Positions 1 through 11,441 of a DNA stretch of 64,000 nucleotides are shown in pieces; within the stretch, counting starts at the first letter, position 1, and each line of letters opens with the position of its first letter. Where the stretch lies: NCBI GenBank assembly GCA_030562195.1, contig JAUJPP010000002.1, positions 2,790,001 to 2,854,000 on the forward strand. Reading direction: 5' to 3'. Below the pieces are notes generated by a model. That model was not told where the DNA came from. It did no database searches and saw only the letters and a program-made list of their open reading frames with translations. The translations under genes were made by a program, and so were the position numbers. Origin of the DNA: Nipponacmea schrenckii. Its lineage: Eukaryota > Mollusca > Gastropoda > Lottiidae.

Positions 1-93
1 TGCTCTCCTGTTTTACATAATGAACTGCAATGGTGATATTTTCATCATTGGCATTAACCTCAATCCTGGCTCTATCAGCGAGCATGGTGAATT
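1..93. other. Unassigned sequence at window edge
   Basis: No open frame, splice pattern or repeat can be supported here. The next feature is an inverted-repeat element that begins about position 94. Confidence 0.4.
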
Positions 94-95
94 TC

Positions 96-539
96 TTAAA
101 GGGATAATAGGCGTTAGAACGAACATAAAAATTTAAGTTCACTCAAATTTGGACAATAACAGTATATATCCATCTAAAAAATCCCTCTAAAATCTGATAA
201 ATTCCCAAAATAAAGTAGTTAATCATAAAACGCTTCAGCCATCCATTAAGCGATTTTCAAATCGTGTAAATATAAAGGGAAGTAACTCTAACGTGTGGGT
301 TTTCAGGCTTCCTTGACCCCTACTGTTGAATTGCACAATGATGTTTTAGCGTTGATTTACTCTCAAACTGAATGGAATCGTCGCTGGCTCACTTTTTTTT
401 AAAATTCCGAATATATTTTTATTGTGGCTTTTTAAAATTTGGTAAAGTGTGGGATGCATACTTATTTAACTTATAGTCAATATTAAACACAAATATAAGC
501 CGTAGGACGAGTGTGTTCTAACTCTTATTATCCCTTTAA
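96..539. mobile_element. MITE with TTAA-flanked terminal inverted repeats
   Basis: The left end TTAAAGGGATAATA, continuing into gcgttagaac, is matched in inverse orientation by the right end at about 514-541. The shared inverted repeat is roughly 27 bp with a few mismatches. Both ends carry TTAA (96-99 and 536-539), which fits a piggyBac-type TTAA target duplication, although an element bounded by TA is also possible. The interior of about 440 bp has no coding capacity, as expected for a non-autonomous element. Confidence 0.6.
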
Positions 540-541
540 GA

Positions 542-1041
542 GTCAGATGTTTTGACCTCAAACACAATTGTTTTGGTCACAATTTTTGCCATTAGTGAGA
601 TGACATCATTTGTATGATATCAGTTATTGACTTGGCACAGTATCTTCGTTTCTCATACATCAGAACTGATCATTAGTGCTTCATGTATTTGTCTGGTTGG
701 TGGTTGCATTTTCATGAAGGTTTAATTTTTGATACTGCAGCAGCCCCTTCTCTCTATCCCCTACTGTTTCCATTTCGAAAATCTGTTCACTGTGAATGTT
801 TTTCTATTTTCTGACCTATTTCACACGAATATTTTCGACATGGGTAACAAAATGCTGCTTCACGAATACTATTCAACATTAAATCGCACATTAAATCATA
901 TTTAAAATTGCAATTTCGTGGTTCTTCTACTCCTTATTCAGGGTTTGAAATTATGCAGGGTCAAACAACAGTTTGATGATGTTTGAGTAAATCAGCCAAT
1001 CAGAGAGGAGATCCTGATCAGGTGACCGACTGATCATGTGA
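542..1041. other. Non-coding stretch
   Basis: No gene, repeat or RNA is recognisable. The sequence is AT-rich and stop codons are frequent in all frames. Confidence 0.4.
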
Positions 1042-1208
1042 CTTCTCTGGACAAAAAGACAGCTTATAGGAAATGCAAGGCTGATGATTGAAGAATATGA
1101 AAAGTATCCTTGCCTCTATGACACAAAGTCATCAGATTACAAAAATCGGGACAAAATGATCAGCAGCATTGGTCACTAAAGCTGCTTTATTTGGGCCAGA
1201 TGTAACAG
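1042..1208 (+). pseudogene. MADF-domain exon fragment, frameshifted
   Basis: One frame from about 1042 reads on through MIEEYEKYPCLYD (ATG at 1084), then an S-x-DYKNR stretch, and stops at 1177-1179. This matches the start of a MADF domain, whose hallmark is an (L/I)IEE-x-x-KYPxLYD phrase followed by DYK(N/D)R. MADF is a Myb/SANT-like DNA-binding domain found in Adf-1-type regulators and in many transposon-linked proteins. From 1172 a different frame continues as VTKAALFGPDVTG and ends at a good splice donor (CAG/GTAGGT at 1208/1209). The simplest reading is one exon broken by a small frameshift. No downstream partner exon was found, so this is either a decayed gene copy or a transposon-derived piece. 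Confidence 0.5.
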
Positions 1209-1479
1209 GTAGGTCAACTTCTCATAAGAACTGATGTAGTTTTGTTTACTGAGGCATTGTTTGCAGGATGTCTATTACTGGTCAGTTTACTAGATCACCT
1301 TCATTATTGTGCTGTGTAATGTCACGTCTGTATTGTTCATGTTTCTGATTTTGTCCTAAGAGGGGAGGGGGTTACTAGTATGTACAGTGGATGAAGGCCT
1401 TTTATTGATGGCTCTTCCAATCATTCTATATAGGCTACTTCACAAAAAGGGTGAAGAACCAGTTTCCAGAGTGAGAAAA
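1209..1479. other. Non-coding spacer
   Basis: Nothing recognisable. It lies between the MADF fragment and the caagggcaataactca repeat. Confidence 0.3.
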
Positions 1480-2540
1480 ATAGCGATGGCCCATCGTAAT
1501 ACGCCCACCATTGGCAGCCAAAACACATCAAGAACACAACTTCCCATTGTATTCACAAGAAATTTCTGGACAAAGTCAATAACTCAAAGTAAATATTTTT
1601 CAGTAAGCTAAATTTGCAATCGGTTTCTTCTTTGGGTAATTCAAAAGGCTCAAATCATGCTTTGTCAAAATCTATCAAGAAACCAGATCAAGTCTACAAA
1701 GAATCAGAGGCTGATAAAGTGAACACGTTTTAAAGAACAAGGGCAATAACTCAATATTTTTTGATTAGTCTGATTTTCAAAAGGGTCTATCCTCGAGTTA
1801 TAACAAACACTCACACCAAGTTTCATCAAATTCCATTAAGAACCCAGCTCCCTATCGTGTTCACAAGGAATTTTAGGACAAGGGCAATAACTCATAGTAA
1901 ATATTTTTCGATTGGTTTCATTTTCGATAGGCTTCTTCCTTGGGTCATTACAAAGACTCATTCCAAGTTTCATTAAAATCCATCAAGAAATGTGGTCTCT
2001 ATCGTGTTCACAACAATTGTGGACAGGCAGACAGACGAACAGACAGACAGGTGGGCAGAAGGCTTCATCCTTGGATGATTACAAACACACACACTGAAAT
2101 TGGTCAAAATCCATCCAGAAACCATCTCTCTATCATGTCCACAACACATTTTTGAACACAAAATGAATGTGTTTTCAAGAACAAGGGCAATAACTCATCA
2201 ATTTTTTTTTCGATTTGTCTGATTTTCAATAGGCTTCATCCTTAAGTAATAACAAGCAATCACACCAAATTTCATCAAAATCCATCAAGAAACACACTCT
2301 TAATCGTGTTCACAACAAATTTTCAAAAACAAGGGCAATAACTCATTGAATATTTTTCGATTGGTCTGATTTTCAATAGGCTTCTTCCTTGGGTTATAAC
2401 AAACACACTCACCAAATGTGGTCAAAATCCATCAAGAAATGTGGTCTCTATCGTGTTCACAACAATTGTGGACAGGCAGACAGACGAACAGACAGGGGCG
2501 ACTACAATATACACCCACATTTATGTGTGGGCGTTTAAAA
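1480..2540 (+). repeat. caagggcaataactca-type dispersed repeat with terminal hairpin
   Basis: The block is built from about five degenerate repeats of roughly 140-170 bp. Each contains a version of caagggcaataactca, a cggtttgattttcaatagg-like phrase and catcaaaatccatcaagaaa. Two sub-blocks (about 1970-2050 and 2420-2495) are nearly identical and include a gacaggcagacagacgaac run. The right end is ggcgactacaatatac followed by a short hairpin (cccacat...atgtgtggg, about 2514-2531). I recall very similar blocks as common in mollusc genomes. The element has no credible protein; the short open frames inside it follow from the repeat. Confidence 0.6.
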
Positions 2541-3305
2541 AGTAAGGGGTAGAACTTTTAGCCAATGATGTTACAAAGTAAAAGAACTGTCTTCGCACTC
2601 AGTATAACAGTGAACTTGGGAATATGAATGTCCCACCAAAGAGTGGAATTGGGTTACTTTTGTACCCTGAAGAAGATAAGGTATAATCTTAAAGAAAGAA
2701 GAAGCAATGCATTTCAGTTCAGTCTCACTTTGATATGCTTAGTTTATTCAATCATCCTCCATTGCCATGGAACTGAGCCTTCTTCTGAATTGAATTATTG
2801 GCGGAGTATATCTCTAATCTCCTTGGTATTTAGTAGAAGTCTACCTTGGTGTGGGTTGTCATCAAAATCCAGTTTCTACACCATAAACGAGTCCCTTCTT
2901 CTCTATGACTCAGACAATCAACGCACTGGCATATATTTGTGCAGCTACTCTCAAGATATCACTATCACAATGTTACAAAACTTTAAATAATAGTATATTA
3001 TACTATCAGGTGAAAATGGAAAACGTGTGTTACCGGCGATTAAAATACATATTTTAATATTTTATTAATTTACGGTAAAGAATTTTGACATTGAAAACAA
3101 TAGTTACTGTGAAAACTTGGGTATTGAAAAGGAAAAAATGAGTATAACAGAATTAGGTATCCTGGTATTTCTAATTGTATGATTCTGTTGTCCATCAAGC
3201 TTGTGACATTATCTTAGATAGCTTGCCAGGCAAGGTAATTAACACCCAAAGGGCAGCATTGAATTTGAATAACAAATCAAGCAAAAGCATTCATTGAAAT
3301 TCGAA
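2541..3305. other. Non-coding stretch
   Basis: An open frame of about 120 codons (2628-2990) starts at a real ATG but matches no family I know, has no domain signature and lacks clear splice support. It is not called as a gene. Confidence 0.35.
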
Positions 3306-6300
3306 ATGGATCCATTAACAGGTAAGTAAATTGACAAGCTGACCTTGACCCATTATAGGTGTGCTGTACTATATGTAATTTATCAGACAAATACAGCATA
3401 CCATATCTTCTATGTTTGAAAACTGAATTATTGTAAAAAATGCAAAAAAATTAATGAACTGTGTTTCAACTGAGTGAGCATCAACGTTTGATTACTGAGT
3501 TATTGCAAATATATGCAATAAATTACTGAGCTGTGTTTCTATTGAGTGAGCATCAATGTTTCATTACTGAGTTATTGTAAATATAAACAATAAATTACTG
3601 AATTGTGTTTCAACTGAGTGAGCATCAATGTTTGATTACAGACTTATTGTAAATATAAACAATAAATTACTGAATTGTGTTTCAACTGAGTGAGGATCAT
3701 TGTTTGATTACAGACTTATTGTAAATATAAACAATAAATTACTGAGCTGTGTTTTAACTGAGTGAGCATCAATGTTTGATTACTGAGTTATTGTAAATAT
3801 AAAAAATAAATTACTGAGCTGTTGCAACTGAGTGAGCATCAACGTTTGAATACTGAGTTATTGCAAATATATGCAATAAATTACTGAACTGTGTTTCAAA
3901 TGAGTGAGCATCAACGTTTACTGAGTTATTGAAAATATAAACAATAAATTACTGAGCTGTCTTTCAACTGAGTGAGCATCAATGTTTCATTACTGAGTTA
4001 TTGTAAATATTAACAATAAATTACTGAGCTTTGTTTAAATTGAGTGAGCATCAATGTTTGATTACTGGGTTATTATAAATATAAACAATAAATTACTGAG
4101 CTTTGTTTCAATTGAGTGAGGATCAATGTTTCATTACTGAGTTATTGTAAATATTAACAATAAATTACTGAGCTGTTTCAACTGAGTGAGCATCAATGTT
4201 TTATTACTGAGTTATTATAAATATAAACAATAAAGTTCTTTCTCATTGGTGGTTTTATAAATGACTAACATTTAAACTAATTGAAATAAAAATTCCACTA
4301 ATGAGGGTTTGATAACTAAATAGATATACAGCTCCTAGTGTTGATTTAGATTACTTATTTCTATAACAAACTGAATAACTCAAGTAGTTTTCAATGCAAC
4401 TCACTACCAATTTCCAACTAAAATGGGAGTTTGAGATTATTGCTGAAAAATCTATTTTCTATTTTAGCTCCAAATGAAGGTCCATCTTCCTGCTTGCAGT
4501 TAAAGAAGTTTAAAACAGTAAATATTAACAGACCAACAACTAGCAGAAAACAATTGCCAGGTGGCATTTTCTAGAATTCTTTTCAAATCAAAATATTTTT
4601 TAAACAATGTTACTAGGCTTTCTACTAGTACTACATTTTTGATTTTAATTGTTTGACAATAAAGCATGCACAAAATTGTAAATTTATTTCTTAAAGGGAT
4701 TGTAAAACGGTTTTCTATCTTTTTTGAGTGTATCGGGGACACTTTTAGCTTCTATTTGGGACAGACAAACTACCCACCCCACTCACATGCTTCATGTTAT
4801 TCCAGAAATAATTTTCCGGAAGTGACGTCTCTGACAGGGTCGAACTGGTCAGACTGGATAATCGAGGACAGACTACATCAAACCACATTATTTTATTATC
4901 TCCCCTTACAAGATGGCGGTTGTTGAGTATGCACGCATGCGTACTTGCCCACATTCCTTAATATTTTCCACAACAATGGCATTATCTAAAGCAAAAGGCA
5001 ATAATACATTAGAAGTCATTTTGTAAAAACATTATGAATTAATTTAAATAAGTTTTAACTCACCATATCTCTTTTTGAATATGTTTAGATAATGATAATA
5101 TATAAATCAATTCTTCATTCATATAACGTCATTTGGTCACGTTCACCAAACATGGAGTCTAAATTTGGCGTTTCAAAGCAGATTAGAGTCAAATGGATTC
5201 CACAAGCATTTCTACGTCCACATAGGTCTTTTGAACTTGAGAATACATGGATTATTAAATAGAAACCCCAATTAATCAATAAGTAAGCTTATTTTGGCTC
5301 TAATTTATGAAGGAACCCATCTTTAAAATTCAATGTCATAAATCACAAGTCTATAAAACAACAAAAATAAAAAACTCTCAAACATTTTACATTACATTAT
5401 CTTGCAGCATGAAAATGTTTCGAAACCTTAATTACGATTTTATTGGCTTATTAGAGACGATTTCGATTTGTACTCTGTTCTTCCAGGGGGTTATTTATGA
5501 CTCATCCAATACAACTAATTATTAATATTGACCACAAAGGAAGCTAGTTACAAATGGCTAATGGAGGTGGGGGAGAGGGACCAACTAAAAACAATATAAA
5601 TTTCACTTCCTATCAATAAAGCTTACAATAATGTACCAAATCTCAAGTTCTAACTATTATCTGTTTTGGATGTAAGATACCATAAATGAAAACCCCATTG
5701 AATTGTTAACATATTGCAATGCATCACTTCTGGTTTGGACAAAAAGTCTTATTTTATATCTATATACAACAGAATGTCTAGGAAAGTTGCTGTGTAACTT
5801 ATGCAGTCTAAGATTAGTGAGGTGTGTAAATTTAGAAATAAAAAATAATGATTTTCAAATCTCGTTGTAATGTGAGATTCAATAGGTAGCTCTATTGAAG
5901 CACATTAATTATGTCATTAGCTTAGAAAATATCAACTTCTTGTAGAAGCAACTCCCTTGATAAAACAAAATGTCCAACTATAAAAGTTGTATTGCAGAGC
6001 CTACAAGTCAGATCAGATGAGGCTCAGACCTTCTATTTTTTTTTTAATGTGTTTAATTTTTGGATTAGGGTATGTACATGTAATTGTAAATCAACCATGT
6101 CTTATGTTTTTTCATGCACTATTGGTTTGTTTTACAGTTAAATATTCCTAAGTTAGGCCAAGGGAAAGTTCTTGATGCACATGTGACATCATCAGCTCAC
6201 AGGTACTTTCATATAGGATAGCCCTTGGTGAAGAAAATATCAAATGTCCTGTATAATACAACTGCCTATGGTCTGATCATGTGACTTTTCAGGAAACACG

Positions 6301-6513
6301 TGTAAAATATTTGTGAGCTGAATTAAAATGCTAAACGTTATTAGGGCCCTATGTCATATTTTTTCAAAGATATAATTAGGACCTACATTCAAAATAAAAA
6401 TGAAACAACACTTACTTGCATCAAGAACATTAAATACAGGAATTCAACCACAGTCTGTAAGCAAGGCATCTGCTCTCCGTATGCTGGGAAACAGCTTCAT
6501 GAAGGAAAACTGA
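3306..6513 (+). CDS. Tentative four-exon small protein gene
   Basis: The candidate exons are 3306-3321, 4468-4517, 6136-6200 and 6426-6513. The first has an ATG and a canonical GTAAGT donor. The second follows a ttctattttag acceptor. The third follows a strong pyrimidine tract ending ttttacag and has a CAG/GTACTT donor. The fourth ends with TGA. Joined this way, all phases agree and give about 72 residues, beginning MDPLTAPNEGPSSC and ending LRMLGNSFMKEN, rich in Ser, Lys and Asn. An alternative donor for exon 2 at 4560 would join directly to an acceptor at 6440 in frame and skip exon 3. I do not recognise the family. The model rests only on splice signals and consistent phase, so it could be chance. 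The first intron contains the 71-bp tandem array. Confidence 0.3.
3446..4235. repeat. 71-bp tandem repeat array, about 11 copies
   Basis: Each unit reads roughly attactgagctgtgtttcaa, then ctgagtgagcatcaatgttt, then a segment ending tatttacaata-like on to ataaattac. Copies recur every 71-73 bp with scattered substitutions and a few short deletions. It is AT-rich and non-coding. If the small gene model around it is right, the array lies in its first intron. Confidence 0.85.
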
Positions 6514-7406
6514 TTAAAGGGACACAATATACCTTTTTTACATCATTTTCAGACCAAAATAATATCAGTTTGTGTACTAAAGACAATATTTAAAAAATAA
6601 TAAAATTATTTATTCCCCTTAAAAAAAACAAATATAACGATAACAATTATATCATAATTTTAATAATTCTAAATAGTAAACATTTTTCTCTCTGAAAAAA
6701 AAACTAGCATAAAAAGGTACAAAATGTTATTAGTTATACTGTTACTTTTCTGCTGAGTAACTTTCATTGTTATTTCAATTTTTCACTTACAGAAAATAAA
6801 TCAAACATTTTTCATAGTTTCTGTGAGTTACTTAACTTAAAATATAACCTTGAAGTTTTATACTATAGAGTGAAAGTACTTTGGTAATTCTAGGTTATTT
6901 ATTGATGAAAAAATGACCGGTTAGTTACTATAAAAATACAATGAGTGATCTAAATTTAATTGTTATCTGCATAAGCACACAGTGGATTTCGATTCTGCAG
7001 TTAGAGTAAATAATTGAACAATAAAAAACATTATCAAGTTTTGAGGACGTTTTTTTAGTATGGATGAACACAATGTGATTCTAAGCCTCATTTATATAAT
7101 AGATTTTACAATAATAAATATATTTGAAATGTCAAATAAGTGCTCAAATAGTGTTCAATACATCAAACATAGCAATAAAGAAATATATTCTGGTTTTGCA
7201 TATATTCATTATGTATTATTCAACATTCTTTCCATTTAAATGGTTAATCACTTTATCATTAGTAAAAATATCATTGCTTATTTTGTTTCAGGGGTTTTCA
7301 ACATTTCTCTTTCTGTTACCCTTTTCAGGAACATTGCTTGATTGCACTACCCCCCTTCTACCTTTAAGTGCATAATATTTTGTGATTCTGTTCAAGGTCT
7401 TCCCTG
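4561..7406. other. AT-rich sequence without a firm gene
   Basis: Apart from the tentative exons at 6136-6200 and 6426-6513, nothing coding is supported. Two stretches start with TTAAAGGGA (about 4693 and 6514) like the end of the element at 96-539, but no matching right ends were found. Confidence 0.35.
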
Positions 7407-7890
7407 TAAAGGGGCACAGTCTTGATTTATTTGGGACAATCACCCGACAGCCTCAAACACATGAAATCTTTTGCTTAGCTAATCAGAAATAGTCTACAGA
7501 GCTTACCTTTGAAATTTAAGCCTTCAAATCCATGTGTATCCATAATTATCCGTGTTTGAAAATCATAATGTCTTAAGATATTACGAACGTCCTGCCATAT
7601 TGGAAAATGGTTCGTCTTGATAATCAAAGAATTATGAATAGACTACTGCGCAGTCCCACACTGACAAACCAAAAAGAAAGTAATTACAATTGTAGACTTT
7701 GTCAACAGGACACACAATTTTAAGACTGACTGGAGACCAGCCGCGTACAGCACGGAAAAAAAATAAAAAGTGATATTTTTTGTTTGAGGTATATTTCAAG
7801 GTATTGTGCGATTTTCTTGAGTATTTCTGAGGACTGTTTAAATGTAACAAAGGCCCAACACAACCAAAAAATCAAGATTGTGCCCCTTTA
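7407..7890. mobile_element. MITE with 26-bp inverted repeats and TA flanks
   Basis: The left end AAGGGGCACAGTCTTGATTT (from 7409) is repeated in inverse orientation at the right end (to 7888) with one substitution over its first 20 bases. Both ends abut TA, consistent with a TA target duplication as made by Tc1/mariner-type transposases. The interior of about 480 bp is non-coding. It lies between the 3' side of the phosphomannomutase gene and the tentative small gene. Confidence 0.7.
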
Positions 7891-8277
7891 ACAGTACATA
7901 CAATGTTACCAACAAACTCACTTATTTAATGTTCATTACTTTAATATTTCACCGGCATCTTGCCTATTAGAACACTGGGAAACAACTTACTAAACTCGTG
8001 CAGATTTAGTTACTCATTTTGGTTCCACTTACGGTGGACAGGTAACTCCTGCAAACAATACAACCATGTTATCATTTTCTACAAAATTTTCCATGTCAAA
8101 GAATAAAGCTTGACTGAATATAACAACTCAAATTATAATTGTCCAAACATTATAATTATGATAGAAAATAAAGTGCATGATTGGCCCCCAAAATTACCTC
8201 TAGGTTGAAAACCCTTGACTATAGATTATATAAACCATGTGAAATTGCATCCCCCATATGTAAATAATATACAATCA

Positions 8278-11200
8278 TTAAGATTTAAAATACATATCAG
8301 TTATTTGTTGTTTAGTATCACTAGGATTTTTAACTGTATGACCGACTGTTCTACTATCTTCATATATTTCATGGTCGTTACCACCCTGAAAATAACCACA
8401 CAATGAAAAGATCAATATAATATAATTAAAGAATATAAAAAAAGTCCAATATTGCCATTTAAAGCATGCATTATTTAATATACACAAGTATTTTCACGTT
8501 TTGTACAAAAAAAGCTATAGCTATGTACCTATATATACACATGATATTCATGTAAATAAATAAATATTTGTATTTCTTATCAGAATATTCTTTGAAAAAA
8601 GCCCAAAACCCAGTCAGTAAGACATTGATATTTTATTGTTTCTAGCCACACTGATTGAAGCACTGGAGTTCAAATTGAAGAATTCCAGAGGGATTACTCC
8701 AACAAAGACCTACCTGAGCAGTTTTATCACCAAAGAAATGGATAGTTTTAAAACCATCTTTAATAAGATATTGTAGACAAAAAGTTTTATCCCATCCTAG
8801 GGGAAATACATCAATACTAATTTGACCACCAATAGCAAACTTAAAACCTGCATCAGGAAATTCTTTATACAACTCACTAACAAACTTTTCTCTTAACTTG
8901 TGTTTCTGAAATTAAAACACATAAGAAAGAAAGACACAAACAACTTCTCCAGCTAAGCACACCTGAACCTCTGCATATATTATATTTCTATATGGAATAT
9001 TCAATATTGAAAAACCAGGGAGCTAAATCCTGTGCTTAACTAAAAATTTCCATATATTGGAACCGGTTAATATCTTTAGAATGCCTCTGTTAATATATCC
9101 ATGGTTCTTTTAACTAAGGTCTTAAAAGAGTTTTGGAAATAAAGTACCACTTAACTCTTTACCTGATCATACTCTACAAATTGGTTTCGTTCAACTTGAG
9201 AACAGGATCTCCCTACAGGACATATATTGATCATACTACTTCGAAATTCAACAAATGTTCCTCTGAAAATACATTGATAAGAAATGGTATATATATATAT
9301 ATGTATTTCATGTCAGTTTAAAATACTACGAGTATTGACTGGGATATTACAGAACATTGCTCTTGTCTCATTTGTAAAGTCCAAATTTTGTTCAATGACA
9401 CAAGCTTCAACCTAAATCATTAAAGCATGGCTATGTTGGAATTGTACATGGATGTGCAAATATCTTTGGAGTAAAACAAAAAGCAACCAAAAGAGTAGCA
9501 TATTCATGTGGAATAATTGACAGTAGAACCCACCTTTTGGCAGGTAACTGTAGTTTCGACATATAACCTAAAGCAAAGTTAATAATTTGTTGTAAAACGT
9601 CTTCTCCACTGTGTTTTAACAAATCCTGAAATTTTCAGAAAAATGTACACATTATGATTATAAATAAGCCAAGGTCAAGTTATAGAGAACAGTATCCTTA
9701 TATTCCAATCAAAATTTACAGAATTTCCACTATTACTGATTAGCTCCCAGCTTCTGGAACAAAGTCAAAGAAATGATTGAATATAATGTGAAAGTGTTGA
9801 GCTAACTGAAAAAAGGCCCTAAACAAGGATTGGTAGGCCCATAATCCAAATATAAAACTTATAATAACCTGTTGTCCAATGAGTTCACCATTTCTGTAAC
9901 CAACTAAACCATTTTCAGCAAATAAATAGTCAAACTTCTTAATCACTTAAAATAAAAATTCTAAATTCAATTATATTACACAAGGTTGTTTTATCAGTTT
10001 GAACCTTATACTAAATATTACTACTTTTCATATTTCACTATATCAAAACTTGGTCATTCATTGGAAAAAATCAGATGGTATTAAAATAGACAACTTAATA
10101 AAGGGGAAGTATGTGTAAGCTTTGAGTTTTGCTTTGAAACCCAGATGTCCATAATTTTTGTTAAAACTTTCCATTAAGGTAGGTAATTATAACCTATTTA
10201 TCCTAATAGGTTACTTTACTAACGAACCTGATCTCATTTGAAAAATATTTAAGCACTCCTTGATGTTTGATGTGTTTACATTTCATATCTTAGGCCTACT
10301 GCATTTAAAATATTCTGTAACAAGTCAATATTTTCATATTATTTAATCTTACTTTCTTTAGAATAGAAGTCAATAAACACCTACCCTCATTGTGTCCACC
10401 CATCTGTTCAACTATTTTGACTAAATCAGATCCTCCAACTAAACCAACTACAACTTTTGTTTTTAATTTCTCCAGAAACTCTTCCATATCAGGTGTAATA
10501 ACCTATAATGAGATCAAACTACATGAAGCTATATCAGAACTATTTCAGGACTGAGATTGAGATCCGAAGAGACCCGATTTTTCATTTAGTTAGCTCCTTA
10601 TGTGAGAAAATTCTGAAAAAATTTTGAGATTAGAAAGTATTCAGTGCCAAAATAACTTAACCATATACAATGTCAAGATCTCTGATGAAAGAAAAAAACT
10701 GGAATAAGGCACCAGCCTGAATCTTTGAGTGAATTAGCTGACACTCTAGATATAATATAATTTACTAAACACAGTTTATCAACATTTTTCTCTTTGCAAA
10801 TGGGTACTCTATCAGAGAGAAGTTCAAACAAACAGTTTACTTCTAAATATTCAGTGAATTGAAATATAAAAACTTTTACATTAGTTACTAGATAGGCCTA
10901 TAAGTTTCTCTTCACTGTGAAGTGCAAAATTATTCATGGCTTCTTCCATGTCAAAACTGACAAGAATAAAAAATTAATTTTAGTCTGGTTCATTTTTACT
11001 GATGACTGATGACTGTAGCTAGTGTACAAACAACATAGTATGTATGACATCTGACATGCTCTCCCTGGCCCTAAGCATTTTGTTCTCTTTAAGTCCCGTA
11101 CTCATGGTTGGTTCTATTTCAATATCATAGGCGTAAATTTCTAGCCTTAGAATCTTTTAAATTGATAATTTGGATCACAATTCACGACAAATAATGGTAA

Positions 11201-11441
11201 ATCCCAAATTACATCATACTCCATCTATCCTACTTTCACTTTAGCATTCACCGGTGAAAATTCATGGCAAAATCTCTTCTCCACTAATGGGCTTTCTGAA
11301 TTGACAATGGCGTCCTACTGCTAACAGAAATTGTTTCATTTTGTTTGCAAGAACGAATAAAATATTTACCTGTCTTGCAGCGGTAAGAGTTCCATCAACA
11401 TCGAACAAACAAATAGTGGACGTGTCACGTTGAGAAGCCAT
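8278..11441 (-). CDS. Pmm: Phosphomannomutase, complete, seven exons
   Basis: The enzyme interconverts mannose-6-phosphate and mannose-1-phosphate in the cytosol, feeding GDP-mannose and hence glycosylation. Exons in coding order are 11370-11441, 10385-10502, 9869-9945, 9534-9625, 9163-9262, 8714-8905 and 8278-8385. Every junction is GT-AG and all phases agree, giving 252 residues; human PMM2 has 246. Visible family marks are the HAD nucleophile motif FDVDGT (Asp14 nucleophile, Asp16 acid/base), VGGSD, the FAENGLV cap segment, PVGRSCSQ in the substrate-binding cap, [15 protein letters not shown], and the metal-binding FFGDKT...GGNDHEI near the C-terminus (Asp213). The ATG at 11441 is chosen because it precedes the nucleophile motif by 13 residues, as in the family. 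No lesion is seen. It stands alone, with neighbours on both sides unrelated. Confidence 0.97.

Noticed and set aside
2628..2990. 120-codon + strand open frame
   Set aside because: Starts at an ATG but has no recognisable family or domain and is not flanked by clear splice or polyadenylation signals.
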